This document shows positions 48,388 to 57,309 of a stretch of 64,000 nt of DNA, piece by piece. Source of the stretch: Kaistia geumhonensis. GTDB taxonomy: Bacteria; Pseudomonadota; Alphaproteobacteria; Rhizobiales; Kaistiaceae. The position numbers were made by a program, and so were the translations under genes. The DNA lies in contig NZ_JAUSWJ010000001.1 of the NCBI RefSeq assembly GCF_030815145.1, forward strand, positions 806,001 through 870,000. Direction: 5' to 3'. The notes under the pieces were generated by a model. That model had not been told where the DNA came from. It ran no database searches and saw nothing but the letters and a program-made list of their open reading frames with translations. The stretch's first letter is position 1, and each line of letters opens with the position of its first letter.

Positions 48388-49410
48388 ATGGCCGATAGCG
48401 ACACCGACGATTTCGTCTTCCAGATCGGTGGCCACACGCCGCGCGTCACCATTGCCTGCCGCGAGCGGTTGACGGTCTTCACCGAGGACTGCTTCTCTGG
48501 AAAGCTCACCGGCGTCGACGGCAGGCCGCGCGAGGTCGCGCCCTTCCCGCGCGTCAACCCGCTCACGGGTCCGATTGCGATCGAAGGCGTCGCGGCGGGC
48601 GATATCGTCGCAGTGCATCTCGCCGCGCTGGAGCCGGCGCGGGACTGGGGTGTTGCCACCATCTCCCCCGATTTCGGGCTGCTCTCGGGCACGCGTGTTA
48701 CGCCGAACCTGCAGGCGCCGCAGGAGGAGCGGGTCTGGATCTGGCGTTTCGATGATGGCGAGCGGCGCAGCCTTGCGACAGTCGCCGAGAACGGCACTTC
48801 GTTACGTGTGCCCTATCGGCCGTTCCACGGCACGGTCGGTGTCGCTCCGGCGCATGGCGAAGTACGGCTTGGGCTCGTCCCCGGCGATTTCGGCGGCAAT
48901 CTCGATATTCCGGATCTCGGCCCGGGCGCCACGCTCTATCTCAAGGCGAATGTCGACGGCGCCCATCTTTATATCGGCGACGGGCACTATGCGCAGGGTG
49001 ACGGCGAGATCGCCGGCACGGCGATCGAGGGCGCGTTCCATACGACCCTCGTCTGCGATCGCCTGCCGATGGAACCGAACTTCGATTGGCCGCGGCTCGA
49101 GACAGACGGAGAAATCGGCGTGATCGGCAGCGCACGGCCATTGGAAGACGCTTGCCGGATCGCAGTCGCAGGGCTGGTTCGCTGGGTTGCCGGCATCACC
49201 GGCCTTTCCTTGGCGGACGCCCACCAACTCACAAGCCAGAGCTGCCGATTGCGGATCGGCAATCTCGTCAATCCGTCATTCTCGGTTTTGTGCGCACTCG
49301 ACAAATCCCTGCTCGGCGCCGGGGCGATCATCCATGGCGGGATGCACATGGCCTTGCGGAAGGCGGGCGAATCACCGTCCCCGGTCGCTCGGCCTCGGCC
49401 TCGGCGCTGA
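48388..49410 (+). CDS. Acetamidase/formamidase-family protein
   Basis: 340 residues of the FmdA/AmdA family, which hydrolyse formamide or small amides to ammonia and acid. NPLTGPIAIEGVAAGDIV near residue 52 and DGHYAQGDGEIAGTAIE near residue 200 are the hallmarks. It starts 3 bp after permease 2, so it is in the transport operon. It may remove a formyl or amide group from a product of the imported nucleoside. That substrate is inference. Confidence 0.93.
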   Translation: MADSDTDDFVFQIGGHTPRVTIACRERLTVFTEDCFSGKLTGVDGRPREVAPFPRVNPLTGPIAIEGVAAGDIVAVHLAALEPARDWGVATISPDFGLLSGTRVTPNLQAPQEERVWIWRFDDGERRSLATVAENGTSLRVPYRPFHGTVGVAPAHGEVRLGLVPGDFGGNLDIPDLGPGATLYLKANVDGAHLYIGDGHYAQGDGEIAGTAIEGAFHTTLVCDRLPMEPNFDWPRLETDGEIGVIGSARPLEDACRIAVAGLVRWVAGITGLSLADAHQLTSQSCRLRIGNLVNPSFSVLCALDKSLLGAGAIIHGGMHMALRKAGESPSPVARPRPRR

Positions 49411-49454
49411 GCGACGCGCCGCCATCGAGAATGACGGCCCCACCGGGACAATAA

Positions 49455-50183
49455 TCAGCCCGAGATGGCTCGGGCGCCGGCGATGAGCTTCGCGCCGATA
49501 TCGGGAATGGTGGCCTCGTCGAATTCCTTGCGCGGGACGACGAGGACGAGGCATCCGAGCGAACGCTTCTCGGGGCTGAGGATCGGCGCGGCGATGCCGG
49601 CATTGCGCTCGTCGACCTCGCCGACGCTCACGGCATAGCCCTGCTTGCGGATTGCCTTCAGCGTCTTGCGGAACTCGGCCCAATCCCTGCCGAGGCCGGC
49701 GGCGGCGATCTCCGCGGCATTGGCGAGCATCAGGCTTCGCAAGCGGTGATCCGGGAGATTCGCGAGGATGGCCTTGCCGGCGGCGCCGCGAAGCAGCGGC
49801 ATCGGCCGGCCGCGATCATAGCTCGTCAGCACCGTCCGGTCGGGCCAGGCCTGGGCGATGCAGACGACGTTCTTGCCGTAGGAGGCGCAGACCATCAGGT
49901 TGCCGCGCACTTCTCCGATCAGCCGCTCCATGACATCGCCGGCGCGGTGCAGCAGCGGATCGTTGAGGCGAATCTGGCGATCGAGCTGGATGATGCGCGC
50001 GCCGAGGCCGAAGCCGCCCTCGATTCCCGGCGCGATGAGGCCCGCCGTGCTCAGGGTCTTCAGATAGCGGTAGGCCGTCGGAACCGAGCAGTCGAGCGCG
50101 GCCGCGACCTCTTCGACGGTCACGACGGTGCGCTCGCCTTCGAAGAGATCGAAGATGCCGATCATGCGGCTCAGGCTGTCCAT
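49455..50183 (-). CDS. IclR-family transcriptional regulator
   Basis: 242 residues. The N-terminal winged helix starts with SRMIGIFDLFEGERTVVT and contains ALDCSVPTAYRYLKTL; the C-terminal effector domain ends with the LVVPRKEFDEATIPDIG segment. Close to the divergent sugar transporter and SDR, it is the best candidate to control them. Convergent with the amidase, 44 bp apart. Confidence 0.9.
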   Translation of the reverse strand: MDSLSRMIGIFDLFEGERTVVTVEEVAAALDCSVPTAYRYLKTLSTAGLIAPGIEGGFGLGARIIQLDRQIRLNDPLLHRAGDVMERLIGEVRGNLMVCASYGKNVVCIAQAWPDRTVLTSYDRGRPMPLLRGAAGKAILANLPDHRLRSLMLANAAEIAAAGLGRDWAEFRKTLKAIRKQGYAVSVGEVDERNAGIAAPILSPEKRSLGCLVLVVPRKEFDEATIPDIGAKLIAGARAISG

Positions 50184-50276
50184 CCGCCGATATCCTCTCG
50201 CAAGATCAACGTCATACGCCGCGCTGCAGCATTCAGAACCTTGGAGCCCTGCCCCGCGACGGTCAAGCGAAGCCGA

Positions 50277-51047
50277 TCAATGGATGTGCATACCGCCATT
50301 GATGTCGATCGCCGTACCAGTCAGGTAGCCCGACTGTGCCGAAGCGAGGAAGAGGCAGACATCGGCGACGTCCTGGGGCGTGCCGAAGCGGCCGAGCGGA
50401 ATCTGATCGAGCAGGCGCTGACGGGTCGCGTCGTCGAAGGCCGTCGCGTTCATTCCCGTGATGATCACGCCCGGATTGACGCAGTTGACCCGGATGCCGC
50501 GCGGTCCGAACTCCCGCGCCATGCTCTTCGCAAGCGACAGGACGCCCCCTTTCGAGGCCGCGTAGTGCGGCCCCCCGAGCAGCCCGCCGCCACGCTGCGC
50601 CGCGATCGAGGCGATCGCCACGATCCGCCCGCTATCGGCGAGATGCGGCAGGGCCGCCTGGGTCAGGTTCAGCATCCCGCGCAGGTTGATGTCGAGTGTG
50701 GCCGACCAGTCTTCGTCGCTGATGTCCATGATCTTGCGCGGCTGCGCGATGCCGGCATTGCTGACGAGGACGTCGAGGCCGCCGAAGCGTTCGACCGTCT
50801 TCGCGACCACTGACTCTAGCGCGGCGCGGTCACGGACATCGGCCGCCATGGCGAGCGGCGGTTCGTGCCGCGTCCCCTTCTCCGACAGCGCGGCGGTCAG
50901 GCTCCGCGCCGCCGCGTCGCATGCCTCCTGCCCGAGATCGACAATCGTCACCGCGGCACCGGCCGCCAGCAATGTGCGGGCAATCGCGAATCCGATCCCC
51001 GCCGGATGTGCGGCGCCGGTGATGAGCGCAACCTGTCCGTTCAGCAT
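50277..51047 (-). CDS. SDR-family oxidoreductase
   Basis: 256 residues from ATG 51047 (51074 is an in-frame alternative adding nine). TGAAHPAGIGFA near residue 10 is the cofactor loop, a little longer than TGxxxGIG; NAGIA near residue 88, IASIAAQRG near residue 140 and YAASK near residue 158 give Ser-Tyr-Lys. The product is like 3-ketoacyl or sugar dehydrogenases. Same strand as IclR, divergent from the sugar transporter. Confidence 0.9.
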   Translation of the reverse strand: MLNGQVALITGAAHPAGIGFAIARTLLAAGAAVTIVDLGQEACDAAARSLTAALSEKGTRHEPPLAMAADVRDRAALESVVAKTVERFGGLDVLVSNAGIAQPRKIMDISDEDWSATLDINLRGMLNLTQAALPHLADSGRIVAIASIAAQRGGGLLGGPHYAASKGGVLSLAKSMAREFGPRGIRVNCVNPGVIITGMNATAFDDATRQRLLDQIPLGRFGTPQDVADVCLFLASAQSGYLTGTAIDINGGMHIH

Positions 51048-51270
51048 TCTGATTTCTCTCTGATTTATCGCCATCTGACTATTTATCGATCATTGGGAGC
51101 CGAAGGATGTTCTGGCGGCGGGCGGCGAAGCCTGTCACCTCGGATCAGCTCGGAGCAGCCGCAGCACGAACCCTTCGCAGATGCAGCATTCCTCGCGACG
51201 AGAACCCGATCCTCCGCTTACCGCCCCTCCCTCTCCTCGAAACCCGGAAATCGCCTCCTCACGACCCGAC

Positions 51271-51310
51271 TTGACAGTTCGATAATTGAGATTTTATTGG
51301 ATAGCAATAA
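51271..51310 (+). promoter_or_regulatory. Promoter with overlapping operator for the sugar transporter
   Basis: TTGACA (51271-51276), 17 bp, then TTATTG (51294-51299). The -10 hexamer is also the left arm of an inverted repeat TTATTG-GATAG-CAATAA (51294-51310), so a bound regulator would block it; IclR is the candidate. Two direct copies of ATTTATCG (51063-51070 and 51081-51088) lie near the divergent SDR start. The region is notably AT-rich for this genome. Confidence 0.55.
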
Positions 51311-51339
51311 TTCATAGCTTTCTGACGGGAGGAGACCCA

Positions 51340-52602
51340 ATGAGCGATCAAGAGCGCAACATCGTTGCGACCGGCCTTGCGCTGCCGTCCGGCCTGAGCC
51401 GGCGCGTGTTCCTGCAACTTGCCGGAGCCGCCGGCGTCTCGCTGGCAATGACACCGGCCGTCAGCCGCATGGCCGAGGCGGCGGAGATCGTCCGCGGCAA
51501 GATCGCCAATCAGGTCTCGACGCCGGCCAACGACTACTGGTCGGTCTGGACACGTGCCTTCGGCGACGCTGCCAAGGCGCTCGACCTGCCCACCCAGGAG
51601 CTGTTCCACCAGAACGACACCGCCAGGCAGCTGGCGCAGGTGCGCAGCCTGCCGGCGAGCCAGGCCAAGATGCTGATCGGCTGCGTCGAGCCGGCCGGTT
51701 CACTGCCGACGGTCGCGCGCTTCTGCCAGGACAGCAGCATCTTCTACGTGCCGAGCTGGGAGTCGCCGGCCTGGTTCACGCCGCCGGACATCGGCGACTA
51801 CTATGTGTCCTTCGTGACCCCTAACTCGATCGAAGGCGCCTATGAGGTGGCCAAGGCGCTGTTCGAGAGCATCGGCGGCGAGGGCAAGGTCGTCCACATC
51901 GCCGGCATGGCCACGCCGACCGACACCTACCGCACGCTCGGCCTGATGCAGGCGGCCAAGGAATTCCCCGGAATCCAGATCGTCGGCGGCCTGCGTGCCA
52001 ACTGGGACCGCGAGCAGGCGCGCAAGGTGATGCTGTCGATGGTCACCGCTCACCCGGACATGAAGGCGGTGTTCGCGCAGAACGACAACATGGCGCTCGG
52101 CGTGCTCAGCGTCCTGCGCGAGCGCAAGCTGACCAATGTGAAGGTGTCGGGCGTCGACGGCCTGCCTGAGGGCCTCAAGGAGGTCGCCAAGGGCGAGCAG
52201 ATGGTCGCGACCCACACCTCGCTGCCGCCCTATGGCGCCGGCTTCACGACGGTGCTCGCCTTCGACGCGCTGAACGGCTGGAAGCCGACGCTCGGCGAGC
52301 GGCTCCTCTTCACCGGTTCGGCCCTCGCGACGGCCGAGAACGCAGCGAAGATCGAGGCCGCGATCTACGGCAAGGATTCGAAGCCGTTCGACTGGGCGCT
52401 CATGAGCCGCGCGCTCAATCCCGAGACCTGGGATCCGCAGAACAAGATCACGGCCATCGACCCCGACACCTACTGGGCGCCCTTCCCCGACGGAAAAGAC
52501 CGCCTCAACCCGGTCTACAAGGGCGCGGCCGAGCGCGGCGAGTTCTCCAAGATCGATGCCCTGTATGCGGCGCACTACAAGACCGGCCCGGTCAAAGCCT
52601 GA
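51340..52602 (+). CDS. Ribose-type ABC transporter substrate-binding protein
   Basis: 420 residues from ATG 51340. The N-terminus carries LSRRVFLQLAGAAG, a twin-arginine signal, so the protein may be exported folded. The rest is a PBP type 1 sugar-binding fold (MVTAHPDMKAVFAQNDNMALG near residue 245 and VSGVDGLPEGL). It is longer than RbsB (about 290), with an insert and a C-terminal extension. Operon with the ATPase and permease. Sugar unknown. Confidence 0.88.
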   Translation: MSDQERNIVATGLALPSGLSRRVFLQLAGAAGVSLAMTPAVSRMAEAAEIVRGKIANQVSTPANDYWSVWTRAFGDAAKALDLPTQELFHQNDTARQLAQVRSLPASQAKMLIGCVEPAGSLPTVARFCQDSSIFYVPSWESPAWFTPPDIGDYYVSFVTPNSIEGAYEVAKALFESIGGEGKVVHIAGMATPTDTYRTLGLMQAAKEFPGIQIVGGLRANWDREQARKVMLSMVTAHPDMKAVFAQNDNMALGVLSVLRERKLTNVKVSGVDGLPEGLKEVAKGEQMVATHTSLPPYGAGFTTVLAFDALNGWKPTLGERLLFTGSALATAENAAKIEAAIYGKDSKPFDWALMSRALNPETWDPQNKITAIDPDTYWAPFPDGKDRLNPVYKGAAERGEFSKIDALYAAHYKTGPVKA

Positions 52603-52614
52603 CGCGCTGCCCGC

Positions 52615-54144
52615 ATGACCAGCCTCCCCCCTCCAGCCCTGGAACTGAAGGCCGTCACCAAGCGCTACGGCCCTGTGACGGCCCTCGGCGGCGTCGATCT
52701 CCGTCTCGACCGTCACAGCGTTCTGGGGCTGGTCGGGGAGAACGGCGCCGGCAAGTCGAGCATCATCTCCGTGATCAACGGCACCGCGCGGCCGAGCGAG
52801 GGCCAGGTGCTCGTCGCCGGCCGTCCGGTCACTCTCGGCAGCCCCGCCGAGGCCGCCCGCGCGGGCATCGCGACGGTCTTCCAGGAACAGGGACTCGTCG
52901 CCAATCTGCTCGTCTACGAGAACATCCTGCTGGGTCGCGAGCGCCAGTTCTCCCGCGCCGGCATTCTCGGCGCCGCCGCGATGCGAAGGTTCGCGGGCAA
53001 CGTGCTTGGAGAGCTCGGCATCGCGATCGATCCCGATGCCGTGACAGGAGCGCTGACTTTCGGCGAGCGGCAGCTCGTCGAGATCGCGAAGGCCTTCGCA
53101 CTCGGGCATCTCTATCCCGTCGAGCCGATCGTTCTGCTCGACGAACCCACCAGCGCGCTCTCCGACCGCGAGACGGAAATCCTCTTCGATTCGATCCGGC
53201 GCTGGCGCAGCAAAGCGTCGATCCTTCTCGTCTCGCATCGTCTTTCCGACGTCTTCGCGGTCTGCGATGCCGTGACGACGTTGAAGGACGGCCGCGTCAG
53301 CGGTCATTGGCCGATCGATAGTGCGACGCCCGACCTCCTGCACGAGGCGATCGTCGGCAGGCCCCGCTCGGCCGGCTACTACAAGGAACACGAGCAGCGG
53401 GAGACTTTCGGCGAGCCGGTGCTCGAACTCGTCGACGTCGAGGTGTCCGGTCAGCTTCGCCCCGTTTCCCTGTCCGTGCGCGCGGGCGAGATCGTCGGCG
53501 TTGCCGGCGTGCTCGGGTCGGGCAAGACGACACTCGGCCACGTCATCACCGGCGCGCTGCGGCCGAGCAGAGGCGCCATCCGCGTTCACGGCCGCCCCCT
53601 TCGCCCGGGCTCACGCGCCGCAGCGCTCGCCGCCGACATCGGTTCCGTCCCGGCCGAGCGCAACGTCGCGGGCGTCATCGGCATGCATTCGGTGCAGTCC
53701 AACCTCGTGCTGCCGAGCATCCGCAGCTTCGCGGGACGCTTCCTGCCGATCCTTTCCGGCCGGCGGCAGGCGCAGACGACCGATCGCTGGATCCAGCGCC
53801 TGCGCATCAAGACCGCGGGGCGCAACCAGCAGATCCGCAACCTTTCCGGCGGCAATGCCCAGAAGGTCGTGTTCGCGAAATGGCTGGCGCGCGGCGTCCG
53901 CGTGTTCGTGCTCGACGATCCGGGCCGCGGCCTTGACGTGGGCGCCAAGGAAGAGATCTACGCGCTCCTGCGCAGCCTCGCCCGCGACGGGGTCGCGATC
54001 GTGCTCATCTCGGAGAATCTCCCCGAGATCATCGGCCTCTCCAATCGCATCATCACCTTTCGAGGCGGCGCCGTATCGGCCGAGATCCCCGCCCCGGCTC
54101 ACGACAAGCCGTCGGAAACCGCCGTCGTCACCAACATGGTCTGA
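52615..54144 (+). CDS. Ribose-type ABC transporter ATPase, fused tandem
   Basis: 509 residues. Half 1: GENGAGKSS near residue 41, signature TFGERQLVEIAKAFA, Walker B IVLLDEPTSALS. Half 2: GVLGSGKTTL, signature LSGGNAQKVVFAKWL and FVLDDPGRGLDVG, where Asp replaces the Glu of Walker B. Similar to RbsA/XylG. Begins 12 bp after the binding-protein gene. Confidence 0.93.
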   Translation: MTSLPPPALELKAVTKRYGPVTALGGVDLRLDRHSVLGLVGENGAGKSSIISVINGTARPSEGQVLVAGRPVTLGSPAEAARAGIATVFQEQGLVANLLVYENILLGRERQFSRAGILGAAAMRRFAGNVLGELGIAIDPDAVTGALTFGERQLVEIAKAFALGHLYPVEPIVLLDEPTSALSDRETEILFDSIRRWRSKASILLVSHRLSDVFAVCDAVTTLKDGRVSGHWPIDSATPDLLHEAIVGRPRSAGYYKEHEQRETFGEPVLELVDVEVSGQLRPVSLSVRAGEIVGVAGVLGSGKTTLGHVITGALRPSRGAIRVHGRPLRPGSRAAALAADIGSVPAERNVAGVIGMHSVQSNLVLPSIRSFAGRFLPILSGRRQAQTTDRWIQRLRIKTAGRNQQIRNLSGGNAQKVVFAKWLARGVRVFVLDDPGRGLDVGAKEEIYALLRSLARDGVAIVLISENLPEIIGLSNRIITFRGGAVSAEIPAPAHDKPSETAVVTNMV

Positions 54145-54165
54145 TCAGCAGAACCGGAGCCCCGC

Positions 54166-55155
54166 TTGTCCACCACCGCGCCCCCAACGGCAGCCGGCGT
54201 CATGAACGGTCAGTCCTTTCTCGCCCGCCACGCCGTCTCGCTCTATCCGCTCCTGGTGATCCTGGCGCTGGTCGCCTTCTTCGCCGTGCAGAACCCCTAT
54301 TTCGCGACCTTCGACAACGCCATGAATATCGGCCGGCAGTCGTCCGTGCTGCTGCTCGTCGCGCTTGCCGGCACCATGGTGATCATGATCGGCTCGATCG
54401 ATCTCTCGGTCGGCTCCATCGTGACGCTGTCGGGGATCGTGACGGCTCTCGCCATCGATCCGTTCGGGCCCGGCATCGCGATCGCGGCCGGGGTCGGCGC
54501 TGGTATCGCCGTCGGGCTCATCAACGGGCTGACGCTGATCGCGCTGAAGGTGCCGTCCTTCCTGGTGACGCTCGGCATGCTCTCGGTGCTTTCCGGCATC
54601 GCCAACATGATCTGCGGCGGCTCGTCGATCATGTTCATGGACCAGGGACTGACGACGTTCGTGAATTCCGAACTCGTTCCGGGCCTTCCCAACATCATCC
54701 TCATCGCCCTCCTGACCGCGGCGCTTCTGAGCTTCGTCGCGTTCAAGACCGTGCTCGGCCGCTACCTCTACGCCATCGGCGGCGGCGAGGTGGTCGCCGC
54801 CAATACTGGCGTTCCTGTCAACCGGTACAAGGTCTACGCCTTCATGCTTTCGGGCGGGCTCTGCGGGCTTGCAGGCGTCCTGCTCACCGCGCAGGTCGGT
54901 GCGGGAACGCCGGCGGCGGGCGCCAACATGCTGCTCGATTCGATCGCGGCGATCGTCATGGGCGGCACCGCCCTCTCCGGCGGCATCGGAGGCCCGCAGC
55001 GCACGATCCTTGGCGTGCTCGTCATCGCCATCCTCTCCAACGGCATGGACGTGACCGAAGTGTCGAGCTTCACGCAGGAGATCGTGAAGGGCCTTGTCAT
55101 CATCCTCGCGGTCGCCTCGACCATCGACCGCAAGAAGTACCTCTTCATCAAGTGA
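54166..55155 (+). CDS. Ribose-type ABC transporter permease
   Basis: 329 residues, eight to ten membrane helices. The conserved GSIDLSVGSIVTLSGIV near residue 78 and GGTALSGGIGG near residue 267 are RbsC family hallmarks. TTG at 54166, 6 bp after GGAG, is preferred; ATG 54202 would drop 12 residues of a hydrophilic start. Confidence 0.92.
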   Translation: MSTTAPPTAAGVMNGQSFLARHAVSLYPLLVILALVAFFAVQNPYFATFDNAMNIGRQSSVLLLVALAGTMVIMIGSIDLSVGSIVTLSGIVTALAIDPFGPGIAIAAGVGAGIAVGLINGLTLIALKVPSFLVTLGMLSVLSGIANMICGGSSIMFMDQGLTTFVNSELVPGLPNIILIALLTAALLSFVAFKTVLGRYLYAIGGGEVVAANTGVPVNRYKVYAFMLSGGLCGLAGVLLTAQVGAGTPAAGANMLLDSIAAIVMGGTALSGGIGGPQRTILGVLVIAILSNGMDVTEVSSFTQEIVKGLVIILAVASTIDRKKYLFIK

Positions 55156-55196
55156 GGCCCGCCGCGCGGCGCCCATCGTCTCCAAGGAGCGAAACC

Positions 55197-55622
55197 ATGT
55201 CTGAGAAAGCCGTTCCAGTCGTCACCCGGTCGGGCCAGGAACACACCGGCACCGGGCAGTCGGGCGGCGCCGTGCGCGTCTCCGGCGTCAGCCCGCAGCA
55301 CACGCCGGCGACAAAAATCTGGTTCGGGCGCGTCTCCAACGAGCCGGGCTATCGCTCCTACCCGCATCACCACGGGGAGGCCGAGACGGGCGGCTATGTG
55401 CTCAAGGGTCGCGGGCGCATCTATTACGGCGAGAACTATGCCGAGTTCGTCGACATGACCGAAGGCGACTTCGTGTTCGTCCCGCCCTTCATGCCGCATG
55501 TCGAGGTCAATATGAGCACGACGGAGGAGCTGGTCTGGCTGACCGCCCGGACGCCGGACAACATCGTCGTCAACCTGCCGGACATCGACGACGCCAGTCT
55601 CGTCGGCTATTCGCGGTCCTGA
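55197..55622 (+). CDS. Cupin-domain protein
   Basis: 141 residues, single conserved beta-barrel. YPHHHGEAETGGYVLKGRG near residue 57 and EGDFVFVPPFMPHVEVN near residue 90 contain the His/Glu metal-binding set of cupin motifs 1 and 2. AAGGAG lies upstream of ATG 55197. Could be an isomerase, epimerase or dioxygenase of the imported sugar; no reaction can be named. Confidence 0.9.
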   Translation: MSEKAVPVVTRSGQEHTGTGQSGGAVRVSGVSPQHTPATKIWFGRVSNEPGYRSYPHHHGEAETGGYVLKGRGRIYYGENYAEFVDMTEGDFVFVPPFMPHVEVNMSTTEELVWLTARTPDNIVVNLPDIDDASLVGYSRS

Positions 55623-55648
55623 AAAACAAGAATTCCGAGGGAGGAAAG

Positions 55649-56437
55649 ATGACCGAGGTTCGCCTCTACATGTTCGATACCGGCATCCTCCAATGCAAGT
55701 ATCACGACATTTATCTCAACCAGGGCGGGGACAGCGATCTCGACATCCCCGTCCCATTCTTCCTGATCACCCATCCCAAGGGCAATGTCGTCGTCGACGG
55801 CGGAACGCCGGTCGAATGCGCGACCGACCCGATCGGGCACTGGGGCAAGGTCGCGGAGTTCTTCAAGCCCGTGCTGACGCCCGAGCAGGGCTGCGTCGCG
55901 CAGCTGGAGAAGCTCGGCGTCGCGCCGGAGAGCGTGCGCTACGTCGTGCTGTCACATCTCCACCTCGACCATGTCGGAGCCGTGGGCCGTTTCCCGAACG
56001 CGACGCATGTCGTCCAGCGCACGGAGTATGAATACGCCTTCACGCCGGACTGGTTCGCCGTCCTCGCCTATGTGCGCAAGGACTTCGACGATCCGTCGCT
56101 GAAGTGGCTGCTGCTCGAGGACGCCTGGGGCGATTTCTACGACCTCTATGGCGACGGCTCGATTGTCCTGATCCGCTCGCCCGGCCACACCTGCGGCCAC
56201 CAGTCGATCCTCGTGCGGACCTCCGCCGGCCAGCATGTGCTCCTCGCCGTCGATGCCGCGGACACGATGGACCACTGGGAGGAGCGCGCCTTGCCCGGCG
56301 CGCTCCACTCGACGATCGACGCGGTCCGCTCGGTTAAGAAGCTGCGCGCCGTGCAGGCGAAGACGGATGCGCTCGTCGTCGCCGGTCATGACGGCCCGCA
56401 ATGGGCGAGCCTGCGCAAGGCGCCCGACTTCTACTGA
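55649..56437 (+). CDS. Metallo-beta-lactamase-fold hydrolase (lactonase-like)
   Basis: 262 residues. VLSHLHLDHVGAVG near residue 107 is the HxHxDH zinc motif; GHTCGHQSILV near residue 178 and a later DAADTMD and GHDGPQ supply further ligands. The arrangement looks like the AHL-lactonase (AttM/AiiA) group. In this operon hydrolysis of a sugar lactone is as likely as quorum quenching. GGGAGGAAAG precedes the ATG. Confidence 0.9.
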   Translation: MTEVRLYMFDTGILQCKYHDIYLNQGGDSDLDIPVPFFLITHPKGNVVVDGGTPVECATDPIGHWGKVAEFFKPVLTPEQGCVAQLEKLGVAPESVRYVVLSHLHLDHVGAVGRFPNATHVVQRTEYEYAFTPDWFAVLAYVRKDFDDPSLKWLLLEDAWGDFYDLYGDGSIVLIRSPGHTCGHQSILVRTSAGQHVLLAVDAADTMDHWEERALPGALHSTIDAVRSVKKLRAVQAKTDALVVAGHDGPQWASLRKAPDFY

Positions 56438-56460
56438 CTGGCCTAGGAGCGCCGACGCCG

Positions 56461-57309
56461 ATGAAACTGCTGCGCTACGGCGCCCCCGGCCAGGAAAGGC
56501 CGGGGCTCAGCCATGACGACGGGACGATCCGCGATCTCGCGGGCATCGTGCCGGACATTGCGGGCGAGACGCTCGGCGCCGCGGGCCTCGCCGCGCTCCG
56601 TGCACTCGATCCGGACAGCCTGCCGATCGTGGCCGGATCGCCGCGCATCGGTCCCTGCGTCGGTTCGGTCGGCAAGTTCATCTGCGTCGGCCTCAACTAT
56701 GCCGACCACGCCCGGGAGACCGGCAAGGCCCCGCCGGAGGAGCCGATCCTCTTCATGAAGGCGACGACCGCCATCAGCGGGCCTTTCGACGAAGTCGAGA
56801 TTCCGAGGGGGTCGGCCAAGACCGACTGGGAGGTCGAGCTCGGCGTCGTCATCGGCACGCGCGCCAAATATGTCGCCGAGGACGAGGCGCTCGCCCATGT
56901 CGCGGGCTACTGCCTCGTCAACGACGTCTCGGAGCGGGCCTTCCAGTCCGAGCGGGGCGGGCAATGGACCAAGGGCAAGAGCCACGACACGTTCGGGCCA
57001 ATCGGCCCGTGGCTCGTCACGCGCGACGAGATCGCCGATCCCCAGGCGCTGTCGATCTGGCTGGAGGTGGATGGGATCCGCCGCCAGGACGGCAGCACGC
57101 GGACAATGATCTTCGGCGTTGCCAAGCTCGTCAGCTACATTTCGCAGTTCATGACGCTACAGCCGGGCGACATCATCGCCACCGGAACGCCGCCGGGCGT
57201 CGGTCTCGGCCACAAGCCGCCGATCTTCCTCGCGCCCGGCCAGACGATGCGTCTCGGCATCGACGGGCTCGGCGTCCAGACCCAGCGCACCGTGGAGGCC
57301 CGCCTGTGA
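56461..57309 (+). CDS. Fumarylacetoacetate hydrolase-family protein
   Basis: 282 residues. Metal ligands are seen in FICVGLNYADHARE near residue 80, DWEVELGVVIG near residue 122 (two Glu) and a later Asp in NDVSER. TGTPPGVGLG near the C-terminus is a family hallmark. Members split C-C bonds in diketo acids (for example 2,4-diketo-3-deoxy-L-fuconate hydrolase) or act on ureidoglycolate. In the operon the sugar-acid reaction fits. Stop overlaps the SDR start as GTGA. Confidence 0.92.
   Translation: MKLLRYGAPGQERPGLSHDDGTIRDLAGIVPDIAGETLGAAGLAALRALDPDSLPIVAGSPRIGPCVGSVGKFICVGLNYADHARETGKAPPEEPILFMKATTAISGPFDEVEIPRGSAKTDWEVELGVVIGTRAKYVAEDEALAHVAGYCLVNDVSERAFQSERGGQWTKGKSHDTFGPIGPWLVTRDEIADPQALSIWLEVDGIRRQDGSTRTMIFGVAKLVSYISQFMTLQPGDIIATGTPPGVGLGHKPPIFLAPGQTMRLGIDGLGVQTQRTVEARL

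Noticed and set aside
55649-56437. Calling the MBL-fold enzyme a quorum-quenching AHL lactonase
   Set aside because: Zinc motif fits, but the operon context is sugar catabolism and the same fold opens other lactones; left as lactonase-like.
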